Counted from the first letter of the stretch, positions 9,901 through 17,290 are shown. The stretch: 22,185 nucleotides of DNA from DASSHC01 sp035693105 (GCA_035693105.1 DASSHC010000134.1:1-22185); one strand, 5' to 3'. Numbers and translations are program-made. Notes: a model not told the origin generated them from the letters alone.

Positions 9901-12120
9901 CGGCCGACGACGCCGGCCTCGTCTCTGCCACCGGCCGCCGAGCCACGCCCGCAGGCGCCGGAGGCGCCGGAGGCGCCGGCCGCGTGCGCGGAGCAGCCTG
10001 TGCCGGCGAACCTGGTACCGGAAGTCGTCACGCCGGGCGTGCCGGGCGATGGCGACGGCCTGCTGCTCGCCGACTACCTGGAGACGATGGATCAATTCCT
10101 GGCGCTGCAGGACGAGGTCATGCGTGCCTATCTGCTCGGTCCGGACGCGCCCATCTCCCATGATGCGGACTGGCCTCCACCGGAGCTGGACGCGGGCGCG
10201 GAGCCGAATGGGTTTGGCGGCTGGGCCGAGGCGCCCGCCCTCTGGGCGCCGGACGGTGGGGCCGCGGCCGAGCCGTGGCCGGGCGCCTGGAATGGGTTCG
10301 CCGCTGAAACGCACGCGGCGGCTTCCGCGCCCACACCCGCCGGCGAGCGCGTGGCGCTGGCCGAGGCGCCGGCGGCCATGCCGCTGCTGGGCGAGATCGT
10401 GGCGCACGTGCCCGGGCAGGCGCTGACCGCGCGCCGCACCATCGATCTGGACGAGGATCGCTACCTGCGCGACCACACGCTGGGCCGCGAGGTAGCGCGC
10501 ACCGATCCGGCGCTGCTGGCGCTGCCGGTGATGCCGCTGACTATGAGCCTGGAGATTCTGGCCGAGGCCGCCGCCGCGCTGCTGCCGGGCCGCCGCGTGA
10601 TCGGCCTGCGCGACGTGCGCGCCTTCCGCTGGCTAGCCTGCGACCAGCCGCGCCAGACGCTGGAGGTCAGCGCCGCGCGCCTGGCCGGCAGCGGGGACGA
10701 GGACCGGGTGCTGGTGCGCCTGCGCAACCTGACCGAGGACGCGGCCAGCGTCAGCCCGCAGGCCAGCCCGGTGCTGGAGGCCACGGTCATCCTGGCCGGC
10801 GCCTACCCCAGCGCCCCGGCGCCGCGCTCCGCTTCTCTGTCGGACGCCACGCCCTACAGCCTGCCCGCCGCCCAGCTCTACCGCGAGATCATGTTCCACG
10901 GTCCATCCTGGCAGGGCGTCAGCGCGATGCGCGAGACGTCTCCCGGCGGCGCGCTGGCCGAGCTGCGCGTGCTCCCCTGGGATGAGCTGCTGCGCGGCGA
11001 CCCCGCGCCGGCCTTCGTGCTCGACCCGGTGGTGCTCGACGCCGCCGGCCAGGTCATCGGCTTCTGGACCGCCGAGCGGTTGGCCGCGGGCAAGATCATC
11101 TTCCCCTTCCACCTGGAGGCGCTGGAGGTCTACGGCCCCCAGCGGCCCAGCGGCGAGCGCCTGGTCTGCGTCGCGGCGATCCAGCTTGAGGGCGAGCACC
11201 TGGTGCGCTCCGACATCGACGTGATCGACGCCGACGGCGCGCTCTGGCTGCGGCTCACCGGCTGGGAGGACAAGCGCTTCTCGGTGCCCGCGCAGTTCGA
11301 GCCACTGGTCAAGGGGAGCGGGCACGCGCCGCTCTCGGCGCCCTGGCCCGAGCCGGTGGCGCGCCTCGGCGGGAGCGAGCGGCTCGCCTGCCGCCGCTTG
11401 ACGGCGAGCTTCCCCTCGGACCGCGCCTTCTGGATGCGCATCTGGGCTGATCGCATGCTCGGCCGAAGCGAGCGCCAGGCGTTCGCCCAGCTTCGGCTGC
11501 CGGAGCCGCGCAAGCTGGAGTGGCTGGCAGGGCGCACGGCGGCCAAGGAAGCGCTGCAGGGGCTGCTCAAGACCCACCATGGGCTGGATCTGCTGCCGGC
11601 CGACATTGAGATCTTGCCCGACGCCAACGGGCGGCCGGTCGTCGCCGGGAGCTGGCTGGCGCGCCTGCCGCGCCCGCCGCTGGTCTCGATCAGCCACAGC
11701 GGCGGGACGGCCGCCGCCATTGCCTGGCTGCCCGCGCAGGATGCGCCCGGCGTCATCGGGATTGACATAGAGTGTACAATCCCGGCGCGCGAGGAATTCG
11801 ACGCGGTGGCCTTTACCGAAGATGAACGGCGGCTGCTGGCGGGTGCGCCGGCTGAGGAACGCGCCGCCTGGTCGCTGCGCGCCTGGTGCGCCAAAGAGGC
11901 GACGGCCAAGGCGCTCGGCGAGGTCATGGTCCAGGGACCGGGCACGGCGCTCCTGGCGGCCGTCGAGCCGGCGAGGGAGTCGATCGCGGTCACGCTCGGC
12001 GAGCAACTGGCGCTGCGCTTCCCCGCGCTGGCGGGCCTGCCGCTCGTCGTCGCGACCGGGCAGCAGGACGAGATCGTCTACGCCGTGACGCGCTGCGCGC
12101 CGGGGAACACGCCGAGCTAG
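6907..12120 (+). CDS. Second synthase subunit, KS-AT-DH with C-terminal phosphopantetheinyl transferase
   Basis: The protein has 1737 residues from ATG 6907. I prefer this over the TTG at 6883 because a G-run sits 6 bases upstream and homology begins at residue 19. KS (19-480) has Cys224, His359 and His399 (KSMISH), so it is a working KS and not a chain-length-factor type. AT (about 606-905) has Ser710 (GHSTGE) and His821 in RAYHTP, unlike the AFHS of the first subunit. A helix-like motif at 1056-1078 echoes the first subunit. DH (about 1140-1430) has His1190 and Asp1378 (DAAGQ). The Sfp-type transferase (about 1500-1735) has GIDIE (Asp1620, Glu1622) and WCAKEATAKALG (Lys1663, Glu1664, Lys1668). 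No ACP or KR is visible, so it must work on a carrier supplied in trans, presumably the first subunit's ACP or the small ACP downstream. The end domain can activate those carriers. It follows the first subunit by 46 bases. Confidence 0.93.
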   Translation: MHDHHATTDDARSSQHHGEPVAVIGMACMFPGAPNVTAFWRNILHKVDAVSEAPPEAWDTDVYYDADFSDTDKVYCKRGGYLGSLVAFDPLPHNIPPITVGGEPDQWLALQVARDAMADAGCLDLPESIRQRTAVILGKGTYLNGGNAVAIERGLIVSQTLEIIKRLHPEHSDEQLETLRQEMKRVLPATGPEKVPGLIPNIIVGRIANRLDLMGPTYTVDAACASSLIAIELALRDLQSGACDLALAGGSQVWIPVPALNVFCQLHALSHRQQIRPFDKDADGTLLGEGIGMVVLKRLADAERDGDRIYSVIRGVGVASDGRGASGMAPRVEGEEMALRRAYAAAGVAPETIELVEAHGTATPVGDVVEVQALTRVFGPRQGEQPRVALGTVKSMISHTIPAAGIAGIIKTSLALYHKVLPPTINVTEPNPKLELEKSPFYLNTETRPWIHGAPEPRRAGVNAFGFGGINAHVVLEEHRGTPAADDADLDDSAARGHAPEWASEVIVLEAASAGELRARAELLHAALEPLAAASEPVRLTDLAYTLNSALGAVESPLRLALIATSLADLRKKLERALKRLADPTCRQIKDVSGIYYSAEPLARQGKLALLFPGEGSQYPNMLAELCLHFPEVRACFERTDRIYQDHPRGYVLSDVAFPRPSFNAAERAQAEQRLMQMDNAIEAVLTANGAMLLLLRRLGLRPDAYLGHSTGEYSAMIAAGVLDLESEPEIARFSLALNRGYEVERAREGVPTALMLAIGAPREQVEAIAREAGGDLLPAMDNCPHQTVLVGERAAGERAIAILQREGLIYEQLTFDRAYHTPLFAPYSGTLRAAVAEAPVRPAREPIYSCTTSAPYPEEPEAIRELMIEHWHQPVEFRHTIEQLHDAGFRLFVEAGARGNLTAFVEDILRGRDFQAASADTQRRDGITQLNHLAGMLLVHGVALDLAYLYQRRDPKLVDWAAPAANASARGSKIELFSGWPALRISEEFAARWQAETRPTTPASSLPPAAEPRPQAPEAPEAPAACAEQPVPANLVPEVVTPGVPGDGDGLLLADYLETMDQFLALQDEVMRAYLLGPDAPISHDADWPPPELDAGAEPNGFGGWAEAPALWAPDGGAAAEPWPGAWNGFAAETHAAASAPTPAGERVALAEAPAAMPLLGEIVAHVPGQALTARRTIDLDEDRYLRDHTLGREVARTDPALLALPVMPLTMSLEILAEAAAALLPGRRVIGLRDVRAFRWLACDQPRQTLEVSAARLAGSGDEDRVLVRLRNLTEDAASVSPQASPVLEATVILAGAYPSAPAPRSASLSDATPYSLPAAQLYREIMFHGPSWQGVSAMRETSPGGALAELRVLPWDELLRGDPAPAFVLDPVVLDAAGQVIGFWTAERLAAGKIIFPFHLEALEVYGPQRPSGERLVCVAAIQLEGEHLVRSDIDVIDADGALWLRLTGWEDKRFSVPAQFEPLVKGSGHAPLSAPWPEPVARLGGSERLACRRLTASFPSDRAFWMRIWADRMLGRSERQAFAQLRLPEPRKLEWLAGRTAAKEALQGLLKTHHGLDLLPADIEILPDANGRPVVAGSWLARLPRPPLVSISHSGGTAAAIAWLPAQDAPGVIGIDIECTIPAREEFDAVAFTEDERRLLAGAPAEERAAWSLRAWCAKEATAKALGEVMVQGPGTALLAAVEPARESIAVTLGEQLALRFPALAGLPLVVATGQQDEIVYAVTRCAPGNTPS
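7785..7836 (+). repeat. 52-base near-identical segment shared by the two KS domains (copy 2)
   Basis: Partner of 1115-1166 (51/52 identical). It lies at the equivalent place in the KS of the second subunit. A shorter matching stretch surrounds the active-site cysteine codon in both genes (29 of 30 bases, 7561-7590 versus 891-920). Confidence 0.85.
9954..9979 (+). repeat. 9-base tandem repeat (ggcgccgga) in the post-AT linker
   Basis: Two full units and most of a third of GGCGCCGGA occur in a row. They encode the APEAPEAPA part of the Pro/Ala-rich linker between AT and the helix-like motif of the second subunit. The unit length keeps the frame. Confidence 0.85.
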
Positions 12121-12169
12121 ACCGGGTTCGACGGAGCCAACGACGGAACGGAGAGGGAAAGGGACATCG

Positions 12170-12478
12170 GTGAGCGGAGCAATCGATCAACAAGTGCTGG
12201 CCAGCGTGCTCGAACTCATGACCAAGCTTGCCGGTGACTGGGAATACCAAGACGAGATCACGCCGGACACCTACCTGCTGGGCGATTTGGGCCTGGAGTC
12301 GTTGGATCTGGTCGTGCTGGGCACCTCGATTCAGCAGCGCTACGGGCGCCTCCCCTTCGCGGAATACCTGGCCGAGATCGGCCAGCGGCCGGTGGAGGAG
12401 CGCGATATCACCGTCGGCGATCTGGTGACCTTCGTCTGCCGGCACCGCGTGCCCGCGGTGACGGGGGGCGGCCAATGA
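12170..12478 (+). CDS. Discrete acyl carrier protein
   Basis: This 102-residue protein starts at GTG 12170, behind the purine-rich GAGAGGGAAAGGG. It is a four-helix carrier protein with the phosphopantetheine site in GDLGLESLDLVVLG (Ser44). Glu precedes the serine where most ACPs, including that of the first synthase, have Asp. The downstream pattern (RYGRLPFAEYLAEI ... ITVGDLVTFV) is typical of stand-alone ACPs that hand acyl groups to a partner enzyme. It sits 49 bases after the synthase with the built-in transferase, which is its likely activator, and overlaps the next gene by ATGA. It probably supplies the starter or receives the finished chain; sequence alone cannot say which. Confidence 0.92.
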   Translation: MSGAIDQQVLASVLELMTKLAGDWEYQDEITPDTYLLGDLGLESLDLVVLGTSIQQRYGRLPFAEYLAEIGQRPVEERDITVGDLVTFVCRHRVPAVTGGGQ

Positions 12479-14085
12479 GCGACACGGTCCTCTTCCTCGG
12501 CCTCGACGGCGCCACCTTCACCGTCCTCGATCCGCTGATGCGGCGCGGCGTGATGCCGTTCCTGCGCGACTTCGTCGCCGGCGGCGTACGCGGGCGCCTG
12601 GCCAGCATCCTGCCGCCGCTGACCCCGCCGGCCTGGACTAGCCTGATGACCGGCAAGCGGCCCGGCGAGCACGGTGTCTTCGACTTCCTGCAGAAGGAGG
12701 AGCCGGACAGCCGCTACTTCCGCATGGCCGCCTCGCAGAACATCGGCGCCGCGACCATCTGGTCGATCGTCTCCGAGCAGGGCGGGCGCGTCACCGCGCT
12801 GAACTTTCCCCTGATGTTCCCGCCGCCGGCGGTCAACGGCTCAGTCGTGCCGGGCGGCTGGATGCCCTGGCGCCAGTTGCGCCTCGGCTGCTACCCGCCG
12901 GGCCTCTTCGACCGCCTGAAGCAGCTCCCCGGCTTCAACGCCCGCGAGATGGCGCTCGACATGGCGCAGGAGGCCAAGGCCATCGAGGGCTGTGACGAGG
13001 GCGAGTACGTCGACTGGATCACGCTCCACACCCGCCGCGAGCAGCGCTGGTTCGAGATCATGCGCTACCTCATGCGCGAGGAGCCGGCCGAGCTGACCGG
13101 GATCGTCTTCGACGGGGTGGACAAGCTGCAGCACCAGTGCTGGCGCTTCCTCGACCCCGCCCTGCGCCCGGCCGAGCCGACCCCCTGGGAGCAGGAGGTC
13201 ATGCGGCTGTGCGACGACTACTTCCGCCAGCTCGACGGCATCCTCGCCGCCCTGGTGGAGCAGGCCGGCCCCGAGGCGACGGTGGTGATGGCCTCCGACC
13301 ACGGCTTCGGCCCGACGAGCGACATCGCCCACCTCAACTCCTGGCTGGAGCAGGAGGGCTACCTGGCCTGGTCCGAGGAATCCGCGCCGCGAGCCGAGGG
13401 GGCCGACCTGCAGCTCGGCTTCGCCCAGATGACCCGCCACGTCTACCAGCTCGACTGGGACCGCACCCGCGCCTACGTCGCCACCCCGAGCAGCCAGGGC
13501 GTGCACATCGTGCGCGAGCGCCCCGACGGCTCGCGGCTGTCGGACATCGCGTACCGGCAGCTGCGCGACGAGCTGGTGGCGAAGCTCAGCCGGCTGATCA
13601 ATCCGGCCACCGGCAAGCCGCTCGCCTCGGCCGTGCAGACGCGCGAGGAGGTCTACGCCGGGCCGTTCGCGGCGCTGGCGCCCGATATCTATCTGGCGCT
13701 GGAGGACGGGGCGACCATCTCGATCCTGCGCTCGGACGAGGTCTTCCACCACCGGCCCGAGCCGAAGGGGAACCACCGCTGGGACGGCATCTTCCTGGCG
13801 CGCGGGCCGCTGCTGCGACAGGGCGCGTGTGTCGAGGATCTCTCGCTGCTCGATATTGCCCCGCTGATGCTCTACAGCCTCGATCTGGCCATGCCCAGCG
13901 ACCTGAGTGGGCGGCTGCCAGAGGACGCGCTGCTGCCGGACGCGCTGGAGCGGCGCCCGCCGCGCCTGACGGCGCCGAGCCTCCCCAGCGCGCCGAGCGA
14001 CGACCTCGCGCCCGAGGCGGGACTTGGCGTCGAGGACGAAGCGGCGGTCGTGCGGCGCCTGCGCGCCCTGGGCTACGTCGAGTAG
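12475..14085 (+). CDS. Alkaline-phosphatase-superfamily phosphodiesterase/phosphatase
   Basis: The protein has 536 residues. The ATG overlaps the stop of the ACP gene in ATGA, with a G-run just upstream, so translation is probably coupled. It matches the type I phosphodiesterase/nucleotide pyrophosphatase branch: metal ligand Asp11 (GLDGAT), likely nucleophile Thr50 (PPLTPPAWTSLMTG), Asp216/His220 (GVDKLQH), Asp275/His276 (SDHGFG) and His434 (KGNHRWDG). The ending RRLRALGYVE is typical of cytoplasmic members. There is no signal peptide or membrane segment. Family members hydrolyse phosphomonoesters, phosphodiesters or sulfate esters. Here it may trim a phosphorylated lipid intermediate or headgroup, but the substrate is unknown. 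All metal-site residues appear present, so an active enzyme is expected. Confidence 0.9.
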   Translation: MSDTVLFLGLDGATFTVLDPLMRRGVMPFLRDFVAGGVRGRLASILPPLTPPAWTSLMTGKRPGEHGVFDFLQKEEPDSRYFRMAASQNIGAATIWSIVSEQGGRVTALNFPLMFPPPAVNGSVVPGGWMPWRQLRLGCYPPGLFDRLKQLPGFNAREMALDMAQEAKAIEGCDEGEYVDWITLHTRREQRWFEIMRYLMREEPAELTGIVFDGVDKLQHQCWRFLDPALRPAEPTPWEQEVMRLCDDYFRQLDGILAALVEQAGPEATVVMASDHGFGPTSDIAHLNSWLEQEGYLAWSEESAPRAEGADLQLGFAQMTRHVYQLDWDRTRAYVATPSSQGVHIVRERPDGSRLSDIAYRQLRDELVAKLSRLINPATGKPLASAVQTREEVYAGPFAALAPDIYLALEDGATISILRSDEVFHHRPEPKGNHRWDGIFLARGPLLRQGACVEDLSLLDIAPLMLYSLDLAMPSDLSGRLPEDALLPDALERRPPRLTAPSLPSAPSDDLAPEAGLGVEDEAAVVRRLRALGYVE

Positions 14086-14103
14086 GCGGAAGAGGAAACC
14101 ACG

Positions 14104-14940
14104 ATGGCAAAGGCGACGCTCCGGAGCGGCGTGACGCTCCACTATCAGCAGACCGGGCAGGGGCCCGACGTGGTCATGATCCACGGGCTGACCGGCAATC
14201 TGGCGGTCTGGCACCTCCAGATCATCCCGGTGCTCTGGGACCACTTCCGCATCACCACCTACGACCTGCGCGGCCACGGCTACAGCGAGGTGACCCCCTC
14301 CGGCTACTCCGCCGACGATATGGCGGACGACCTGCTCGACCTGCTCGACGAGCTGGAAATCGAGCGCCCGGCGCTGGTGGGCCACAGCTTCGGCGCCGAT
14401 GTCGCCCTCTACTTCGCGCTCAAATACCCCGAGCGCGTGGCTCAAGTGGTCGGGATCGAGGCGGCGCTGGCCGCCATGATCTACCTGCGCGAGCGCGACG
14501 ACTGGGAGGGCTGGGACTACTGGACCGACGTGCTAGAGCGCTCGGGCTTCAGCGTCCCGCCGGAGCGGCGCTCGGATGTCGACTACCTGCTGCGCATGAG
14601 CCTCCAGGTGCCCAAGAAATGGGGCCCGCTCAACGGCCTGCCGCGCAATCCCAGGCCCTACCTCCGGCTGCTCGACGAGACCTCCATCGCCACCGACTCG
14701 ATGCGGGTGGGCAGCCTGACGCTGGAGCGCATCCCGGAGATCGCGACGCCGGTGACGCTCATCTACTCGGACGGCTCCGCCTTCGTGGGCACCTACCACT
14801 ACCTGCTCGAGCACCTGCCCAACACGCGCGGCGTCCTCCTGCCACGCACGGAGTGGGGTCACTTCGGGCCACTGGAGCAGCCGGAGGAGATCGCCGTGCA
14901 GATCCGCGACGCGCTGGCCGATCCGGTGCAGCCGGGATGA
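14104..14940 (+). CDS. Alpha/beta hydrolase
   Basis: The protein has 278 residues from ATG 14104, behind GGAAGAGG, 18 bases after the previous stop. It shows the standard fold markers: oxyanion-hole region MIHGLTGN, YDLRGHGYS, nucleophile elbow GHSFGAD (Ser95), candidate acid Asp223 (IYSDGS) and His253 (EWGHFGP). Length and order fit the family. No secretion signal is seen. It is the only thioesterase-like enzyme visible in the operon, so release or editing of acyl chains from the ACP is a reasonable inference. A carboxylesterase role is equally compatible. Confidence 0.9.
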   Translation: MAKATLRSGVTLHYQQTGQGPDVVMIHGLTGNLAVWHLQIIPVLWDHFRITTYDLRGHGYSEVTPSGYSADDMADDLLDLLDELEIERPALVGHSFGADVALYFALKYPERVAQVVGIEAALAAMIYLRERDDWEGWDYWTDVLERSGFSVPPERRSDVDYLLRMSLQVPKKWGPLNGLPRNPRPYLRLLDETSIATDSMRVGSLTLERIPEIATPVTLIYSDGSAFVGTYHYLLEHLPNTRGVLLPRTEWGHFGPLEQPEEIAVQIRDALADPVQPG

Positions 14941-14969
14941 GTGCGAGGGAGAGGGAGCGTGTGGGAGCG

Positions 14970-15851
14970 ATGATGCCGAGCGGCGCTGCGGTGCTGGTCA
15001 CCGGCTGCTCGACGGGGCTGGGGCTGGAGACGGCGCTCTACCTGGCCGGGCACGGCTTTCAGGTCTACGCCACCATTCGCGACCCGCGCGGCGAGGCGGC
15101 GGTCTGCCAGGCCGCGGCCGAGCGCGGCGTCAGCCTGACGGTGCTGCCGCTCGACGTGACCGACCGCGCCAGCATCGAGGCCGCCGCGGCCGAGGTCGAG
15201 GCGCGCTCCGGCCCGCTCTACGGGCTGGTCAACAACGCCGGTATCGGCCTGCGCGGCTGCCTGGAAGACCTGACCGAGGAGGAGATTCGCACGGTCTTCG
15301 AGGCCAATGTCTTCGGCACGATCAACGTCACCAAGCGCTTCCTGCCGGCGATGCGCCAGGCGGGGCGCGGGCGCATCGTCACCATCTCCTCGGTGGGCGG
15401 CCGCATCTCGTCCTTCGGCCTCTCGATCTACTGCGCCAGCAAGTTCACCCAGGAGGGCTGGAGCGAGGCGCTCGATCTGGAGGTCTCGCCCTTCGGCCTG
15501 CGCGCGATCCTGGTCGAGCCGGGGATCATCAACACCTCGCGCTGGAATGTCCACCGGGGCACCGCGCGCAATGCCGGCGACCCCAACGGCCCCTACTACG
15601 ACCTCTTCCAGCGCAGCGAGGCCGAGGCCGATCGCATCGTCGAGCGCTCCAAGACGCGCCCGGTGCAGGTGGCCCAGGCGGTGCACACGGCGCTGACCGC
15701 CGAACGGCCGCGCATGCGCTACGTGGTGGGCCGTGGCGCGAACGCCGCGATCCTCCTGAAGCGCTACCTGCCGGAGCCGGTTTTCGAGCGCGTCTACTTC
15801 GGCTCGCTGCTGCGCAAGATCACGTCCGATCCCGCGAGCCGCGACGGTTAG
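14970..15851 (+). CDS. Classical short-chain dehydrogenase/reductase
   Basis: The protein has 293 residues from ATG 14970. The same frame is open to ATG 14937, which overlaps the hydrolase stop as ATGA. I prefer 14970 (or the adjacent 14973) because the purine-rich GAGGGAGAGGGAG lies before it and homology starts at residue 7, but 14937 is a real alternative. Cofactor motif TGCSTGLG at 11-18, NNAG at 88-91, and catalytic Ser141, Tyr154 (YCASK) and Lys158 are all present. The N-terminal pattern (YATIRDP) resembles SDRs acting on lipid or steroid alcohols and ketones. In this operon it probably reduces or oxidises a keto/hydroxy group, or an aldehyde, on the lipid product (inference). Confidence 0.92.
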   Translation: MMPSGAAVLVTGCSTGLGLETALYLAGHGFQVYATIRDPRGEAAVCQAAAERGVSLTVLPLDVTDRASIEAAAAEVEARSGPLYGLVNNAGIGLRGCLEDLTEEEIRTVFEANVFGTINVTKRFLPAMRQAGRGRIVTISSVGGRISSFGLSIYCASKFTQEGWSEALDLEVSPFGLRAILVEPGIINTSRWNVHRGTARNAGDPNGPYYDLFQRSEAEADRIVERSKTRPVQVAQAVHTALTAERPRMRYVVGRGANAAILLKRYLPEPVFERVYFGSLLRKITSDPASRDG

Positions 15852-15871
15852 CTGCTGGGAAAAGGGATCAG

Positions 15872-17242
15872 GTGCTGGACGAGCGCGTCATCGAAGGGGA
15901 AGAGCAGGGGCAGGGGCAGGCCGGCGGGGGCACACCGCGACGGTTCCTGCTCGCCTGTTGGCCCTTTCCAGGGCATATTCGCCCCTTCCTCAGCCTGGCC
16001 GTCGCGCTGCGCGAGGCCGGGCACAGCGTCGCCGTCTACACCGGCGCCAGCGTGGCGCCGCTGGTCGAAGGCGAGGGGCTCACCTGCTTCCCCTTCGCCC
16101 AGGTCTCCGAGGCCGGCGCCTACGCCAACATCGCGGCCATCGACAGCGTGCCCCAGGGCGGGCGGCCCAGCTCGCGCCTGCTCCTCAAGATCTTCCGCGA
16201 CTGGATGATCGAGACGATCCCGGCGCAGATCGCCGACCTGCAACCCCTGATCGACGACTGGCAACCCGACGTGATCGTGACCGAGACGGCCATGCTCGGC
16301 CCGACGCTGGTCCTCTGGGAGCGCACCGGCATCCCGGTCGCGATCCAGTCGACCATGCTCGGCTGCCTGATCCCCGGCCGCGACGTGCCAGCGCCAGGGT
16401 TCGGGCTGCGGCCGCCGCGCAACACGCCGGAACGGTACTTTCAGCAGGCGCTGGTGCGGCTCGGCGGGCTGGCCGGGCGCGGCCTGCGCCGGCGCGTCGA
16501 CGCCATCCGCGCGGACTACGGCCTGCCGCCTCTGCGCGCCACGGTCAACGAGTACGGCGCCCGGCTGCCGCTCTACCTGATCGGCAGCCTGCCCGAGCTG
16601 GACTACGAGCGCCACGACCTGCCGCCATCCGTCCATTATGTCGGCCCGTATCACTGGGAACAGGCGAACGCGAGCGCGGAGGAAGCGCCGGCCTGGTTGG
16701 CGTCGCTGCCGAGCGACCGCCCGTGGGTCCACGTCACCGAGAGCACCCTGCGCTACGGCGATCCGTTCCTCTTGCGCACGGCGGTGGCGGCGCTGGCCGG
16801 CGGGCCGTGGGAGGTCATCCTGACGACCGGCAAGCAGCGCGACCCGGCCGAGCTGGGACTGACTATCGCGGACAACATTCATCTGGCGCAGTGGATCCCG
16901 CACGATGCGCTGCTGCCGCGCTGCGCCGCCATGATCAGCTCCGGCGGCGCGGGCACCGTGCTCGCGGCGCTGCGCGCCGGCATCCCCCAGGTCATCGTGC
17001 CGACGACCTGGGACAAACCGGATAACGCACGACGATTGGCAGCCGCGGGCGCCGGCCTCAGCCTCGACCCGCGGCGCTGTACACCGGATGGCTTGCGAGC
17101 GGCGGTGGAGGAGGTGACGGGCGAATCGCACTATCGGAGCCGGTCGCAGGAGTTGGCGCGCCGCCTCGCCGCGGCACCGGGGCCCCGGCGATCGGTCGCG
17201 CTCTTAGAAGCTCAGGTCCGATCCCCACGAACCGTGGTCTGA
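15872..17242 (+). CDS. GT1/MGT-type glycosyltransferase
   Basis: The protein has 456 residues from GTG 15872, behind GGGAAAAGGG, 20 bases after the dehydrogenase. A charged, Gln/Gly-rich stretch of about 25 residues precedes the fold. It is a GT-B enzyme like macrolide and UDP-glycosyltransferases. The N-terminal motif FPGHIRP supplies His35, the position of the catalytic base. The donor-binding half reads QWIPHDALLPRCAAMISSGGAGTVLAAL ending in DKPDNARR. The usual SHGG is SSGG here (Ser357 in place of His) and the usual DQP is DKP (Lys382), so donor choice may be unusual. As the last gene of the tight operon it most likely glycosylates the lipid made by the synthases. Sugar and acceptor cannot be read. 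Confidence 0.88.
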   Translation: MLDERVIEGEEQGQGQAGGGTPRRFLLACWPFPGHIRPFLSLAVALREAGHSVAVYTGASVAPLVEGEGLTCFPFAQVSEAGAYANIAAIDSVPQGGRPSSRLLLKIFRDWMIETIPAQIADLQPLIDDWQPDVIVTETAMLGPTLVLWERTGIPVAIQSTMLGCLIPGRDVPAPGFGLRPPRNTPERYFQQALVRLGGLAGRGLRRRVDAIRADYGLPPLRATVNEYGARLPLYLIGSLPELDYERHDLPPSVHYVGPYHWEQANASAEEAPAWLASLPSDRPWVHVTESTLRYGDPFLLRTAVAALAGGPWEVILTTGKQRDPAELGLTIADNIHLAQWIPHDALLPRCAAMISSGGAGTVLAALRAGIPQVIVPTTWDKPDNARRLAAAGAGLSLDPRRCTPDGLRAAVEEVTGESHYRSRSQELARRLAAAPGPRRSVALLEAQVRSPRTVV

Positions 17243-17255
17243 GGTTGAGGGAGAC

Positions 17256-17290
17256 CGGTGCCCGGGGGATGGCCGATTGGCCCGGCACCG
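17256..17290 (+). terminator. Strong hairpin after the glycosyltransferase gene, possible terminator
   Basis: CGGTGCC (17256-17262), a bulged C, then GGG pair with CCC GGCACCG (17281-17290), a 10-bp stem around a 14-base loop. A smaller GGCC-GATT-GGCC hairpin lies inside the same span. It fills most of the 75-base gap between the biosynthetic operon and the secreted-protein gene. No T-run follows, so a classic intrinsic terminator is not shown; it could equally slow decay of the upstream message. Confidence 0.4.

Noticed and set aside
11762..11780. TTGACA and TACAAT inside the transferase domain, as an internal promoter for the ACP gene
   Set aside because: Only 7 bases separate the boxes, and the sequence encodes the required GIDIE motif; it is coding with a few AT-rich codons.
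1..12120. Enediyne polyketide cluster, because of the DH-phosphopantetheinyl transferase ending
   Set aside because: The second subunit lacks the ACP and KR of PksE, and no enediyne-specific partner genes or hotdog thioesterase are visible; the glycosyltransferase and lipid-type ACP fit a lipid better.
13137..14936. A long + frame upstream of the dehydrogenase that would extend it to 904 residues
   Set aside because: It overlaps the phosphodiesterase and hydrolase genes in another frame and gives Arg/Ala/Pro-rich low-complexity protein; the real dehydrogenase starts at 14937-14973.
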